DNA from: Yoonia sp. BS5-3
Lineage (GTDB): Bacteria > Pseudomonadota > Alphaproteobacteria > Rhodobacterales > Rhodobacteraceae
Length of the DNA: 64,000 nucleotides
Assembly: GCF_038069655.2 (NCBI RefSeq)
Contig: NZ_CP150951.2
Location: 3,684,001-3,748,000 of the forward strand
Direction of reading: 5' to 3'
In this document: piece after piece, positions 43,496 through 50,891 of the stretch
Layout: each line of letters opens with the position of its first letter
Numbering within the stretch: position 1 is the first letter of the stretch
The notes under the pieces: generated by a model
Seen by the model: only the letters and a program-made list of their open reading frames with translations
What the model was told of the DNA's origin: nothing
Database searches by the model: none
Program-made: the position numbers and the translations under genes

Positions 43496-44589
43496 AAACC
43501 GGTTTCTTTAGCGATGAGCGCTGTTTTTGGCATGCGGGTGGGAATTATGCCGGGATGCTACCTGTGGGCGGGTTGGTCCAGCCGCTGGATGGCGGGCTGC
43601 CCGAGAACCCCGAAACAAAACGCCGGCTACGCAATCTGATTGTGGTCACAGGGCTTGCCCGCGATTTGGATATGCGCGGCGCAGATGCCGCAACCCAGGA
43701 CGACCTTCTGCGCGTTCATCCTGCTCACTATCTGGATCAATTCAAGGCGTTGTCGGATGCTGGCGGAGGTGAGCTGGGCCGCCGGACCCCATTCGGCCCC
43801 GGCGGATATGAGATTGCCGCCCTGTCGGCGGGGCTGGCCAAGGCTGCGTTAATGGCCGTTCTGACCGGCGATGTCCAAAACGCCTATAGCCTGTCGCGCC
43901 CACCGGGGCATCATTGCTTACCTGACTTTCCCAATGGGTTCTGCCTGCTTAATAATATCGGGATCGCCATTGAGGCGGCCAAAGCCGCAGGGCACGCGCG
44001 CCGCTTTGCGGTTCTTGATTGGGACGTGCATCACGGCAACGGAACCGAAGCGGTGTTCTATGACCGCGATGATGTATTGACGGTATCGCTGCATCAGGAT
44101 CGGAACTATCCGATGGATACGGGCGCCTTTGCCGATCGGGGTAAAGATGCGGGGCTGGGATATAACCTGAATATTCCGCTCCCCCCTGGCACAGGGCATA
44201 ATGGGTATCTAAGTGCGATGGACCGGCTGGCTCTGCCCGCCATCCGCGACTTTGCCCCTGACGTTCTGATTGTCGCCTGCGGCTTTGATGCCGCCGCCAA
44301 CGACCCGCTGGGGCGGATGCTGGCAACCGCAGATACTTTTACCCAAATGACCCGTCAGGTCATGGAACTGGCGCAAGAGATCTGTGCTGGACGGCTGGTG
44401 GTGGTGCATGAGGGCGGTTATTCAGAAACCTATGTGCCCTTTTGCGGGCACAACGTCTTGCAGACACTCTCAGGCAGCAGCATCAGCGCACCCGACCCGT
44501 TTGGCGAAGTCTTCCCCCTGCGCCAACCCGATGCCCGTTTTGATGCTTTTCTAGACGGTCTGATCCAAGAGATGGCAAACCAACTTTAG
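43492..44589 (+). CDS. Class II histone deacetylase-like hydrolase
   Basis: A 365-residue zinc hydrolase of the arginase/deacetylase fold. Signatures include SRPPGHHCLPDFPNGFCLLNNIGIA, LDWDVHHGNGTEAVFY with Asp and His zinc ligands, and VACGFDAAANDPLGRM with the third ligand; EGGYSE follows. Bacterial members of this class act on acetylated polyamines or other amides, as bacteria have no histones to be modified. Its start overlaps the preceding small gene. Confidence 0.95.
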   Translation: MKTGFFSDERCFWHAGGNYAGMLPVGGLVQPLDGGLPENPETKRRLRNLIVVTGLARDLDMRGADAATQDDLLRVHPAHYLDQFKALSDAGGGELGRRTPFGPGGYEIAALSAGLAKAALMAVLTGDVQNAYSLSRPPGHHCLPDFPNGFCLLNNIGIAIEAAKAAGHARRFAVLDWDVHHGNGTEAVFYDRDDVLTVSLHQDRNYPMDTGAFADRGKDAGLGYNLNIPLPPGTGHNGYLSAMDRLALPAIRDFAPDVLIVACGFDAAANDPLGRMLATADTFTQMTRQVMELAQEICAGRLVVVHEGGYSETYVPFCGHNVLQTLSGSSISAPDPFGEVFPLRQPDARFDAFLDGLIQEMANQL

Positions 44590-44611
44590 TCCCGGGCGAC
44601 ATCTCGGGCGA

Positions 44612-44755
44612 TCAAGCTGCAACATAAACATGTTCCAGGTCAGGTGTATTGCAGAGCACGAAATTCGTCACATTCGAATTCCCGTGCGGACGCAGCCGCA
44701 AGAGTCGGGGAAACTGTATCTTTTGTCCGAAAACCGACGGTTTTTGATGTTGCAT
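44612..44755 (-). CDS. Small hypothetical protein, 47 aa
   Basis: A short frame, MQHQKPSVFGQKIQFPRLLRL then HGNSNVTNFVLCNTPDLEHVYVAA. GGAGA lies 8 bases before the ATG, which decides this start over a longer upstream frame. Without homologues to hand the only support is the ribosome site and position between two converging genes. Confidence 0.45.
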   Translation of the reverse strand: MQHQKPSVFGQKIQFPRLLRLRPHGNSNVTNFVLCNTPDLEHVYVAA

Positions 44756-44886
44756 GATTGAGTCTCCGATTGCCGCCAGAATGCGCCATCTGTTCGCGCG
44801 ATGCCAGCGGCTAACTCGGCGGCGAGAACGCGGGGCGGTTTCCATTTTTGGACTGGGGTCAGGACCCAAAGGACGCGACCTTTGCT

Positions 44887-45405
44887 CTAACCCGTCACGC
44901 GTTCAAACGCGGCCAATGGCCCAACCAATGCCTTATACATCACAAATGCATCCACCATGCCTGCCTGGGGATGAGCAAATGCCTTTGGAATAGTCCCGAC
45001 AATCGCAAACCCCAGCTTTTGCCACAGTCTGACGGCACCGTCGTTACTTGCCAAAACGAAATTGAATTGCATAGCCTGATAGCCCAGCCCGCGCGCGATA
45101 TCCTGACTATGCTGGCAAAGCTGCGCCGCGATCCCCTGCCCGCGCGCCTGCGGCGCGACGACATAGCCGCAGTTGCAGATATGCGCCCCGCCGCCGGGTT
45201 GGTTTGTCTTGATGTAATAGGTGCCGAGAATTACACCATCCACCTCGGCCACATAGGTAGCCCGCGCTGATCCAATCCAATAGGCAAAGGCCGCTTCCCG
45301 ACTGATATCAGGTGCGACCGCATAGGTATCGCCCGCCCGGAAGACATCCCGCAGCGCGGGCCAGATCGCATCGAAATCGTCAGGGCTGGCAGGCCTGATG
45401 ATCAC
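44887..45405 (-). CDS. GNAT-family acetyltransferase
   Basis: A 172-residue N-acetyltransferase. Motif A is VVAPQARGQGIAAQLC (Q/R-x-x-G-x-G/A acetyl-CoA binding), followed by LQFNFVLASN-type motif B (MQFNFVLASNDGAVRLWQKLGF). The start is a GTG overlapping the Mrp gene's stop (GTGA). Target unknown. Confidence 0.9.
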   Translation of the reverse strand: MIIRPASPDDFDAIWPALRDVFRAGDTYAVAPDISREAAFAYWIGSARATYVAEVDGVILGTYYIKTNQPGGGAHICNCGYVVAPQARGQGIAAQLCQHSQDIARGLGYQAMQFNFVLASNDGAVRLWQKLGFAIVGTIPKAFAHPQAGMVDAFVMYKALVGPLAAFERVTG

Positions 45406-46475
45406 GCCATACCGCCATCAATAAAACGGCGGGCGAGGTTGCGATAGGCTTCGGCCATAGGGCCATCACCGGCAGCAATCGGCGTGCCCGCATCCCCGGC
45501 AAGCCGGGTGTCCAGGTCAATCGGCAGCGCGCCAAGCAACGGGGCCCCGATCCGATCAGCCTCAGCCGCGACGCCGCCCTGCCCGAAGATATGGCTCTCA
45601 TGGCCGCAATTTGGGCAGTGGAAACTTGCCATGTTTTCAATCAGGCCAAGCACCGGCGTTTTGAGGCTGTTAAACATGTCCAGCGCCTTGCGGGCGTCGA
45701 TCAGGGCGACATCCTGGGGCGTACTGACCACAACAGCACCGGTTAAATGGGTCTTTTGGCAAAGCGTCAGCTGCACATCCCCGGTTCCGGGCGGCAAATC
45801 CACGATCAAAACGTCCAATTCCCCCCATTGCACCTGTCCCAGCATCTGCTGCAAAGCGCCCATCAGCATTGGCCCCCGCCAAACCACGGCCTTGTCCGGA
45901 TCAACCATGAAACCAATCGACATCACGGTCACACCATGTGCAGTCAGCGGGATGATTGTTTTGCCATCCGGGCTGGCGGGGCGTTTATTTACGCCCATCA
46001 TACGCGGTTGGCTGGGGCCGTAGATATCTGCATCCAGCAGCCCGACCCGGCGCCCTTCGCGGGCCAACGCCACGGCCAGGTTTGATGAGACGGTCGATTT
46101 TCCAACGCCGCCCTTGCCTGAACCGATGGCGATAATCCGGTCGACACCGGCAACCTTGGCCGAGCCCGCCTGCGGCGTCGGATGGCGGCCAACCTTCAGC
46201 GTTGGCGGCGCGCTGGGTTTTGGGGCCGGGCCATGGGCGGTCAAGATGACCGACACCTGATCAACGCCCGGCATATCCGACACCAGTTGTTCGGCGGCGC
46301 GGCGAACACCTTCCATCTTGGCGGCTTCATCCGGGCTGCTGGCCTCAATGACAAAACGCACATCAGCGCCGTCGATATGCAAGGCACGGACCATATCCCG
46401 CGAAACGATATCATCACCGTCCGGCAATGTGAGTCGGGACAGCGTGCTTAATATTTCATCACGTTTTACGGACAT
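45402..46475 (-). CDS. mrp: Mrp/NBP35-family Fe-S cluster carrier ATPase
   Basis: A 357-residue P-loop ATPase of the Mrp/ApbC group. It carries an N-terminal DUF59/MIP18 domain (1-90), deviant Walker A GKGGVGKSTVSSNLA, and DIYGPSQPRM; the C-terminal CPNCG supplies the cluster-binding CxxC. It functions in iron-sulfur cluster transfer. A GNAT gene is translationally coupled downstream. Confidence 0.96.
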   Translation of the reverse strand: MSVKRDEILSTLSRLTLPDGDDIVSRDMVRALHIDGADVRFVIEASSPDEAAKMEGVRRAAEQLVSDMPGVDQVSVILTAHGPAPKPSAPPTLKVGRHPTPQAGSAKVAGVDRIIAIGSGKGGVGKSTVSSNLAVALAREGRRVGLLDADIYGPSQPRMMGVNKRPASPDGKTIIPLTAHGVTVMSIGFMVDPDKAVVWRGPMLMGALQQMLGQVQWGELDVLIVDLPPGTGDVQLTLCQKTHLTGAVVVSTPQDVALIDARKALDMFNSLKTPVLGLIENMASFHCPNCGHESHIFGQGGVAAEADRIGAPLLGALPIDLDTRLAGDAGTPIAAGDGPMAEAYRNLARRFIDGGMA

Positions 46476-46612
46476 GTTGGGACCTTATTTACGAAAACGA
46501 CCAAATTTCACTCAACATCTGGCACGTTTTGGGCAAAGCGCAAGACTTCGCGCATAGACGGGAGCCATTACGGCGGATTGATGACATTAGGTCAACAGTG
46601 CTTATGCATATT

Positions 46613-46653
46613 CTGCATAGCAGCATTGCCCAAAAGCGCATTGTGCATTCGCA
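46613..46653. promoter_or_regulatory. PhaR-like boxes upstream of the DUF1127 gene
   Basis: CTGCATAGCAG (46613-46623) fits CTGC-N3-GCAG and shares the GCAGCAT flank with the phaP and phaC boxes. A weaker copy, TGCATTCGCA (46644-46653), follows. They lie about 70-110 bp before the DUF1127 ATG. Whether PhaR binds is untested. Confidence 0.5.
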
Positions 46654-46722
46654 GCATAAGCCCCATCTTGAGGTCAACACGGAACAGAAGGTTCCAAACC
46701 TTTTGAGAAAGAGACGAGTAAG

Positions 46723-46938
46723 ATGGCTTACAACACTGAAACAACATTCGCCGGCTTTTCTTTTGGCCACCGTTTCGCCGCCCTGCGTACCGAGATCGTA
46801 GAGAAGCTGGCAAAACGCAAAGTATACCGCTCAACAGTCGCAGAACTGGAAAGCCTCAGCAACCGTGAGCTGGCCGATCTGGGCCTGAGCCGTTCGATGA
46901 TCAAATCGATCGCGATCGAGGCAGCCTACGGCAATTGA
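46723..46938 (+). CDS. DUF1127 small protein, CcaF1-like
   Basis: A 71-residue protein whose C-terminal half is the DUF1127 motif (YRSTVAELESLSNRELADLGLSRSMIKSIAIEAAYGN). In Rhodobacter sphaeroides the DUF1127 gene ccaF1 is cotranscribed with the CcsR RNAs and the protein affects RNA levels. The same order is seen here: DUF1127, then a row of CCTCCTCCC hairpins from 13 bp after the stop. Arg/Lys-rich, consistent with RNA binding. The start with a modest GAGACGAG site is the first ATG. Confidence 0.93.
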   Translation: MAYNTETTFAGFSFGHRFAALRTEIVEKLAKRKVYRSTVAELESLSNRELADLGLSRSMIKSIAIEAAYGN

Positions 46939-46950
46939 ATTCAAGGATCG

Positions 46951-46981
46951 GATCTGCCTCCTCCTCCCAGTAGGGCAGATC
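46951..46981 (+). ncRNA. CcsR-like hairpin 1
   Basis: Stem GATCTGCC/GGCAGATC around a loop with CCTCCTCCC at 46960-46968. Confidence 0.85.
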
Positions 46982-46994
46982 TGACAGACCCCGC

Positions 46995-47015
46995 GCTCTA
47001 TCCTCCTCCCAGAGC
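46995..47015 (+). ncRNA. CcsR-like hairpin 2
   Basis: Short stem GCTCT/AGAGC; the loop contains CCTCCTCCC at 47002-47010. Confidence 0.85.
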
Positions 47016-47034
47016 AACGGGTCACGCATAAGGT

Positions 47035-47064
47035 GGCGGCATCCACCTCCTCCCGGATGCCGCC
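47035..47064 (+). ncRNA. CcsR-like hairpin 3
   Basis: Ten-bp stem GGCGGCATCC/GGATGCCGCC with CCTCCTCCC at 47046-47054, followed by ATTTTAT. Confidence 0.9.
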
Positions 47065-47087
47065 ATTTTATCACACGAGTTTCGGGA

Positions 47088-47109
47088 CCACCCACCTCCT
47101 CCCGGGTGG
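47088..47109 (+). ncRNA. CcsR-like hairpin 4
   Basis: Stem CCACCC/GGGTGG with CCTCCTCCC at 47095-47103. Confidence 0.88.
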
Positions 47110-47122
47110 AACCGATATACCG

Positions 47123-47156
47123 CTGGCGGCGCTCACCTCCTCCCGAGCAATGCCAG
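47123..47156 (+). ncRNA. CcsR-like hairpin 5
   Basis: Inner stem GCTC/GAGC and outer stem CTGGC/GCCAG with an internal loop; CCTCCTCCC at 47136-47144. Confidence 0.85.
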
Positions 47157-47163
47157 TGAGGAC

Positions 47164-47200
47164 GCGCTTTGCTCTTCTCCTCCCAGAGCACGGCAAGCGC
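47164..47200 (+). ncRNA. CcsR-like hairpin 6 (variant loop)
   Basis: Inner stem GCTCT/AGAGC and outer stem GCGCTT/AAGCGC. The loop is TCTCCTCCC, missing the first C of the motif (CTCCTCCC at 47177-47184). Confidence 0.82.
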
Positions 47201-47211
47201 TGATAATAAAG

Positions 47212-47251
47212 ACGGTCATGTCCACCTCCTCCCGGGCATGACCGTTTTTTT
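47212..47251 (+). ncRNA. CcsR-like hairpin 7 with terminator tail
   Basis: Stem ACGGTCATG...CATGACCGT with one mismatch, CCTCCTCCC at 47225-47233 and seven T. Serves as the Rho-independent terminator of the array. Confidence 0.9.
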
Positions 47252-48545
47252 ATGTGTGCCGCGTGGCGGCGCGTTCTAAGAGGCGACGCAGTTTGTGGCC
47301 CCGCGACGGGTTCACGGTCTCTACCCAACCGATTTGTCCGAGCAGCCGAGACAGAAATGCGGTGTCCTGCAATCGCAAATCATCCGGCTGCCCGCAGGCG
47401 TGGATAACCGCCTTGAGTTGGTCGAATACTTTGCGTGGCGTGTTGACGTGTTGATTAACAACGATGCCGGTCACCAATTGCCGTGTGGCTTGTGACATCA
47501 GACGCTTTTTTCCGGCCTGCATGACGAAGCCTTCGTCTATTAGGATTTGTGGCACGAGGTGTAGCAACGTGCCCGAAATCCCCCTGCCCCCAGAAAATGT
47601 GAGGTCATCCGCGTACCGGCTGTACTGCGCCCCAAGTCCGGACCCGAGAGCTGCGAGCCTCAGATCAAGCCGGTACGCAACCAAATTTGCCAATGCAGGA
47701 GATGTTGGCGCGCCTTGTGGCAGATGCGTTTCACAGTAATCGAGACGTTCATTTTGCTCCATACGTCTGACGATCCGGCTTGGCGTACGTGTCGTGCATA
47801 GACCCGTCAGCTGCCGCGCCACAGCTTGCGGGTAGCCAAGCGATCGGAATATGCCCAAAATCCGCGCGCCTCGGATCGAGGGAAAGAAGTTCTGCAAATC
47901 ATAGCAAATCACCATCTCTTCGCCCGCATGGCGTGCGGCGGCATCAAGGCAGTTGCGCCCTCGGACGAACCCAAATGCGGCGTCATGCACTGGAACATGG
48001 TCCAGAATACCGCGCAAAATCTGTCGTTGCAGTGTTTTCAATCTTTGCTTGGGCGCTTCGATAAGCCGATGCCCACCGCGCTTTTTTGCAAGTAGATTGT
48101 AGTGATAGTGGTTCACAGCCGTTTCGCCATGTTCTTCATGCCGACCAGACGGGTCAGCGTAGTAGTCCAATGCGTCCACGGGAACCGCAAGCCAATCCGC
48201 AAGTGCGGCACTTGTCGCAAGCTGTGGGATATTTAGCCCTGTGAAGGGCGGAACCGCTGCCATGCGTGGTGGGCTTAGGTCAGGCGCGGGCCAAACATTA
48301 TAACGTGCGCAGTAGCGATAAATCCGCGCAAATGTGGGTGCCTGGCCAATGATAACCGCCGCCCGGTCCGCTGGCGGTGAATAACGCATTGTGCAGGCTG
48401 AAAGGATATCTTGGCTCAATGCGCCTGCGTGCTTGCGCAATTTTGGCGGCAGGCGCCGTGTGAGAACGTCCGTCAACGCCGCATCAGACCAAGCGCCAGC
48501 GGTAAGCGAAGCTGCTAAATTGCGGCATAGCCAGCGCCTATTCAT
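47250..48545 (-). CDS. Retron-type reverse transcriptase with N-terminal extension
   Basis: A 431-residue reverse transcriptase. The polymerase domain begins near 150 (NLLAKKRGGHRLIEAPKQRLK) and shows motif A ICYDLQNFFPS, LPQGAPTSPALANLV, and motif C YADD. Two retron marks are visible: CLDAAARHAG, a variant of NAxxH, and LVTGIVVN, the VTG triplet. The first ~140 residues are a helical extension that could serve an effector role, as no separate effector gene is adjacent. A structured RNA candidate lies just upstream of the start. The stop codon falls in the terminator T-run of the facing RNA array. The ribosome site is weak. Confidence 0.92.
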   Translation of the reverse strand: MNRRWLCRNLAASLTAGAWSDAALTDVLTRRLPPKLRKHAGALSQDILSACTMRYSPPADRAAVIIGQAPTFARIYRYCARYNVWPAPDLSPPRMAAVPPFTGLNIPQLATSAALADWLAVPVDALDYYADPSGRHEEHGETAVNHYHYNLLAKKRGGHRLIEAPKQRLKTLQRQILRGILDHVPVHDAAFGFVRGRNCLDAAARHAGEEMVICYDLQNFFPSIRGARILGIFRSLGYPQAVARQLTGLCTTRTPSRIVRRMEQNERLDYCETHLPQGAPTSPALANLVAYRLDLRLAALGSGLGAQYSRYADDLTFSGGRGISGTLLHLVPQILIDEGFVMQAGKKRLMSQATRQLVTGIVVNQHVNTPRKVFDQLKAVIHACGQPDDLRLQDTAFLSRLLGQIGWVETVNPSRGHKLRRLLERAATRHT

Positions 48546-48560
48546 ACTGACTTGGGCGTT

Positions 48561-48716
48561 GCAACGGTCGTCTTGCTTTCCTCGTTTCGCGTGGCCCGCC
48601 CTGGGTGCAACCCAGTGACGGCCACGCCGTGTTTTGCCCGGATCATTGTCGCAGACGGGGATACCCCGCCCCACGTCGCATCGATTGATACGCCGTCATC
48701 CAAGAACGACCGTTGC
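48561..48716 (-). ncRNA. Candidate retron msr-msd RNA
   Basis: On the minus strand, directly upstream of the RT gene, GCAACGGTCGT (48716-48706) can pair with ACGACCGTTGC (48571-48561), an 11-bp perfect match enclosing 156 nt, like the a1/a2 repeats of retrons. Inside is a long hairpin: GCGTGGCC pairs with GGCCACGC (48589-48627), with an inner stem CTGGGT/ACCCAG, as expected of an msd stem, and a smaller GGGG/CCCC hairpin. The usual conserved branching-G sequence was not found, so this is a candidate only. Confidence 0.4.
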
Positions 48717-49012
48717 GGCTTGAGCATGCGATGCGACCAAACGCTTGCCAAGCCCCGATTTCAACTGCGTGTATCTTCTGCCGGGACCATTACCATGCAA
48801 CTGGTGACCGGCCGTTCATGTGCCGCCGTTCCCATTATGTTGTTGAGAAACGCGTTATCTCTGGCACCTTCCCCAGGGTATGGCCGTTTTTCGTGGCTGA
48901 TAACCGCTGATGCCGGTCTTCCCACTTGCCCTAGGCCGTGGTGTCCTCAATAAATATGGTTAGTTGTTGCTTTGTAGATGCATCACGATGGGACGCCGGG
49001 GGGATCCTTAAA

Positions 49013-49663
49013 ATGAAATCAATCCAAACCATCTGCGGCATTGCCGCAGTTATGCTAGCGCCTGTTGCCTTGACAGCCCAGGAAACCGTGCCTGATATCA
49101 GCGGTGAAATCACCACGACGGCACAGGCCATCCAGTTTGCCTATGAGGTTGTGGGTGTCCCTGATACGCCGACAATGCGGATCGCCGAAATGAAGACGCA
49201 GTTTTCTGCCAAAGGAAACCGGTGGGACATCGACTTTCGCGACGGTGAGCTGACCTATGACGTCACGATCAGACAAGATCGTGACTTTGATTTGGACCGC
49301 GACATCGAAGAAGAAGGCGACATCCCATCGTTTTGGGAAAACCAACCGCCGATCCCAGATGCACCGATGCCAGAAGCTCTTTTTGAGCAGGCATCCGGGA
49401 TACTGACGCAATTCAATGCGAACTACAGACCAACCGGACGCGCGCTTATCGAGTTCGAGACATGCGATCTGCCTGCTTTGGATCGGCCAAGTGAATATGA
49501 AAACGGGTGCAGACGGGACAGACCATCTTATGAGAATGTCGTGTTTGTCGAGATTGTTGCGACGATACGCGGCGAAGAGCGTACATTCTTTAAGGCTGTG
49601 ACGATTTCGGACGAAGGGCTCCCGACAGAGCTGACAGACGCGTCGGTGTCGGGGAACTGGTAA
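49013..49663 (+). CDS. Secreted hypothetical protein
   Basis: A 216-residue exported protein with signal peptide MKSIQTICGIAAVMLAPVALTAQ. The mature part is acidic, with cysteines in FETCDLPAL and ENGCRRDRP. I do not recognise a family. GGGGGGAT precedes the ATG. It is divergent from the retron region and could in principle be associated, but the predicted secretion makes an effector role unlikely. Confidence 0.72.
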   Translation: MKSIQTICGIAAVMLAPVALTAQETVPDISGEITTTAQAIQFAYEVVGVPDTPTMRIAEMKTQFSAKGNRWDIDFRDGELTYDVTIRQDRDFDLDRDIEEEGDIPSFWENQPPIPDAPMPEALFEQASGILTQFNANYRPTGRALIEFETCDLPALDRPSEYENGCRRDRPSYENVVFVEIVATIRGEERTFFKAVTISDEGLPTELTDASVSGNW

Positions 49664-49799
49664 TCCACTTTCCCGCCTTGGCGGGGCGTAGTTGTGCTAT
49701 CCGGCGCTGCCGCGCCGCCTCTTACCTGAGACATCACTCTTTGCGTTCGACCGCAGTGAGAGGCCGCGATCAATTGCTGCTGTTTCGGGGCTGATTGCA

Positions 49800-50294
49800 T
49801 TAACTCTCTGCGGTCACGCAGTTTTCACCATCAAATTCGACTTCTGCGCCACGGAAAGCCTCCGAGGCGAATTGATTAAGAAGGACACCAAACCCTGTTC
49901 TATTTTGAACCAGCGAGATACTACCATCGCATTTTTCGAACTCCTGTGAAAAGGCTGTCGGATTATCGGGATTTGCCCCACTTATGGACACAACGTTGTG
50001 GCTCTCTGCGTCCGTTACTGACATTCTCCAGACTTCCCGAAGATCAACAGTAGATGTAACCCGAACGTGCCCTAGATCTGTTCTTTGACAGGCGTCTGTT
50101 ACCGTCACCTCAACTACCAGAGTGCAATTACTCAGCTCCATTTCCGATATGAAATTCCAAGACTTAACAGAAGTTTGGTGCGCCTCAACGATTTCATCGA
50201 GGGAAACAACATTTTCGCTACGTGGTTGCGACAAGGAAATTGTACCTGCGAAAATTGCTGTAGAAAATCCGATCCAAAGATATGACTTCGTCAT
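49800..50294 (-). CDS. Secreted or anchored hypothetical protein
   Basis: A 164-residue protein with an N-terminal hydrophobic stretch (SYLWIGFSTAIFAGTISLS), then a beta-rich region with cysteines in NCTLVVEVTV, DACQRTD, EKCDGSI and ENCVTAES. Four cysteines suggest disulfide bonds outside the cytoplasm. An alternative ATG ten codons earlier, at 50324, also has a usable ribosome site. No known family. Lower GC than its neighbours. Confidence 0.65.
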   Translation of the reverse strand: MTKSYLWIGFSTAIFAGTISLSQPRSENVVSLDEIVEAHQTSVKSWNFISEMELSNCTLVVEVTVTDACQRTDLGHVRVTSTVDLREVWRMSVTDAESHNVVSISGANPDNPTAFSQEFEKCDGSISLVQNRTGFGVLLNQFASEAFRGAEVEFDGENCVTAES

Positions 50295-50366
50295 TAACCT
50301 GTCTAAACGACCTATTCTAATCATCTGTACCCACCAAGGTGACGGAAACTCTCATCTTGCCACAGA

Positions 50367-50819
50367 CTACCCCCGCGTATCTTTCGGCGTGCCCATCACC
50401 ATATAGCTGGTGATCGAGCGCACATGCGGAACCGTCCCCAGAACATCCGTATGAAAGGCCTTGTAGGCCGGCAAATCCGCCGCCTCGACCCGCAGCATGT
50501 ATTCGAAAGCTCCGGCCACATTATGGCATTCGGTGACTTCTGCGGCCTGCTCCATCGCCTGCTCAAAGCCCAGTTGTGCGGCCTTCGTATGCTCAGCCAG
50601 CCCCACCGCGACATAAACCACATAGCCCCGTCCGGTTTGCGCCGGATCAAGCCGGGCGCGATAGCCTTGGATCACGCCGCGCCGCTCCAGCTCCTGCACA
50701 CGCCGCAGGCAAGCGGAAGGGGATAGCCCCACGGTTTCGGCCAGCATCAAGTTGCTGATCCGCCCATCCCGGGATAGAACGCGCAATATATGTTGGTCAA
50801 TATGATCCGAAGCAGACAT
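50367..50819 (-). CDS. Lrp/AsnC-family regulator
   Basis: A 150-residue Lrp-type regulator. The N-terminal HTH (HIDQHILRVLSRDGRISNLMLAETVGLSPSACLRRVQELERRGVIQGY) is followed by the RAM ligand domain. It is divergent from the LysE exporter, 72 bp apart, the standard arrangement where an amino acid controls its own export. Confidence 0.94.
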   Translation of the reverse strand: MSASDHIDQHILRVLSRDGRISNLMLAETVGLSPSACLRRVQELERRGVIQGYRARLDPAQTGRGYVVYVAVGLAEHTKAAQLGFEQAMEQAAEVTECHNVAGAFEYMLRVEAADLPAYKAFHTDVLGTVPHVRSITSYMVMGTPKDTRG

Positions 50820-50891
50820 CGATTGCAGAAATACTCCATTTCGCGATCATTTCGCAATTCAATTCGGACAATCATCGCCTAGTATTGCGCC

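Larger units (their letters stand above)
46951..47251 (+). ncRNA. Tandem array of seven CcsR/cuckoo-type hairpin RNAs
   Basis: Seven successive stem-loops each carry CCTCCTCCC (six exact, one CTCCTCCC) in the loop, which matches the anti-Shine-Dalgarno end of 16S rRNA. Rhodobacter sphaeroides has four such RNAs (CcsR1-4), processed from the DUF1127 transcript and induced by stress; the wider group is called cuckoo RNAs. The stems differ in sequence but keep the loop, showing duplication followed by divergence under loop selection. The last hairpin ends in a run of seven T and acts as terminator. Individual units are listed next. Confidence 0.93.

Noticed and set aside
44830..44880. Possible insertion-sequence end (GGGTC...GACCC inverted repeat)
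   Set aside because: Too short, no transposase nearby and no target duplication seen.
46660..46720. Heat-shock sigma factor promoter before the DUF1127 gene
   Set aside because: A CTTGAG word is present but no matching -10 at the right distance could be supported.
46951..47251. CRISPR-like array
   Set aside because: The repeated unit is only 9 nt, lies in hairpin loops, and spacing varies; it fits CcsR-type RNAs instead.
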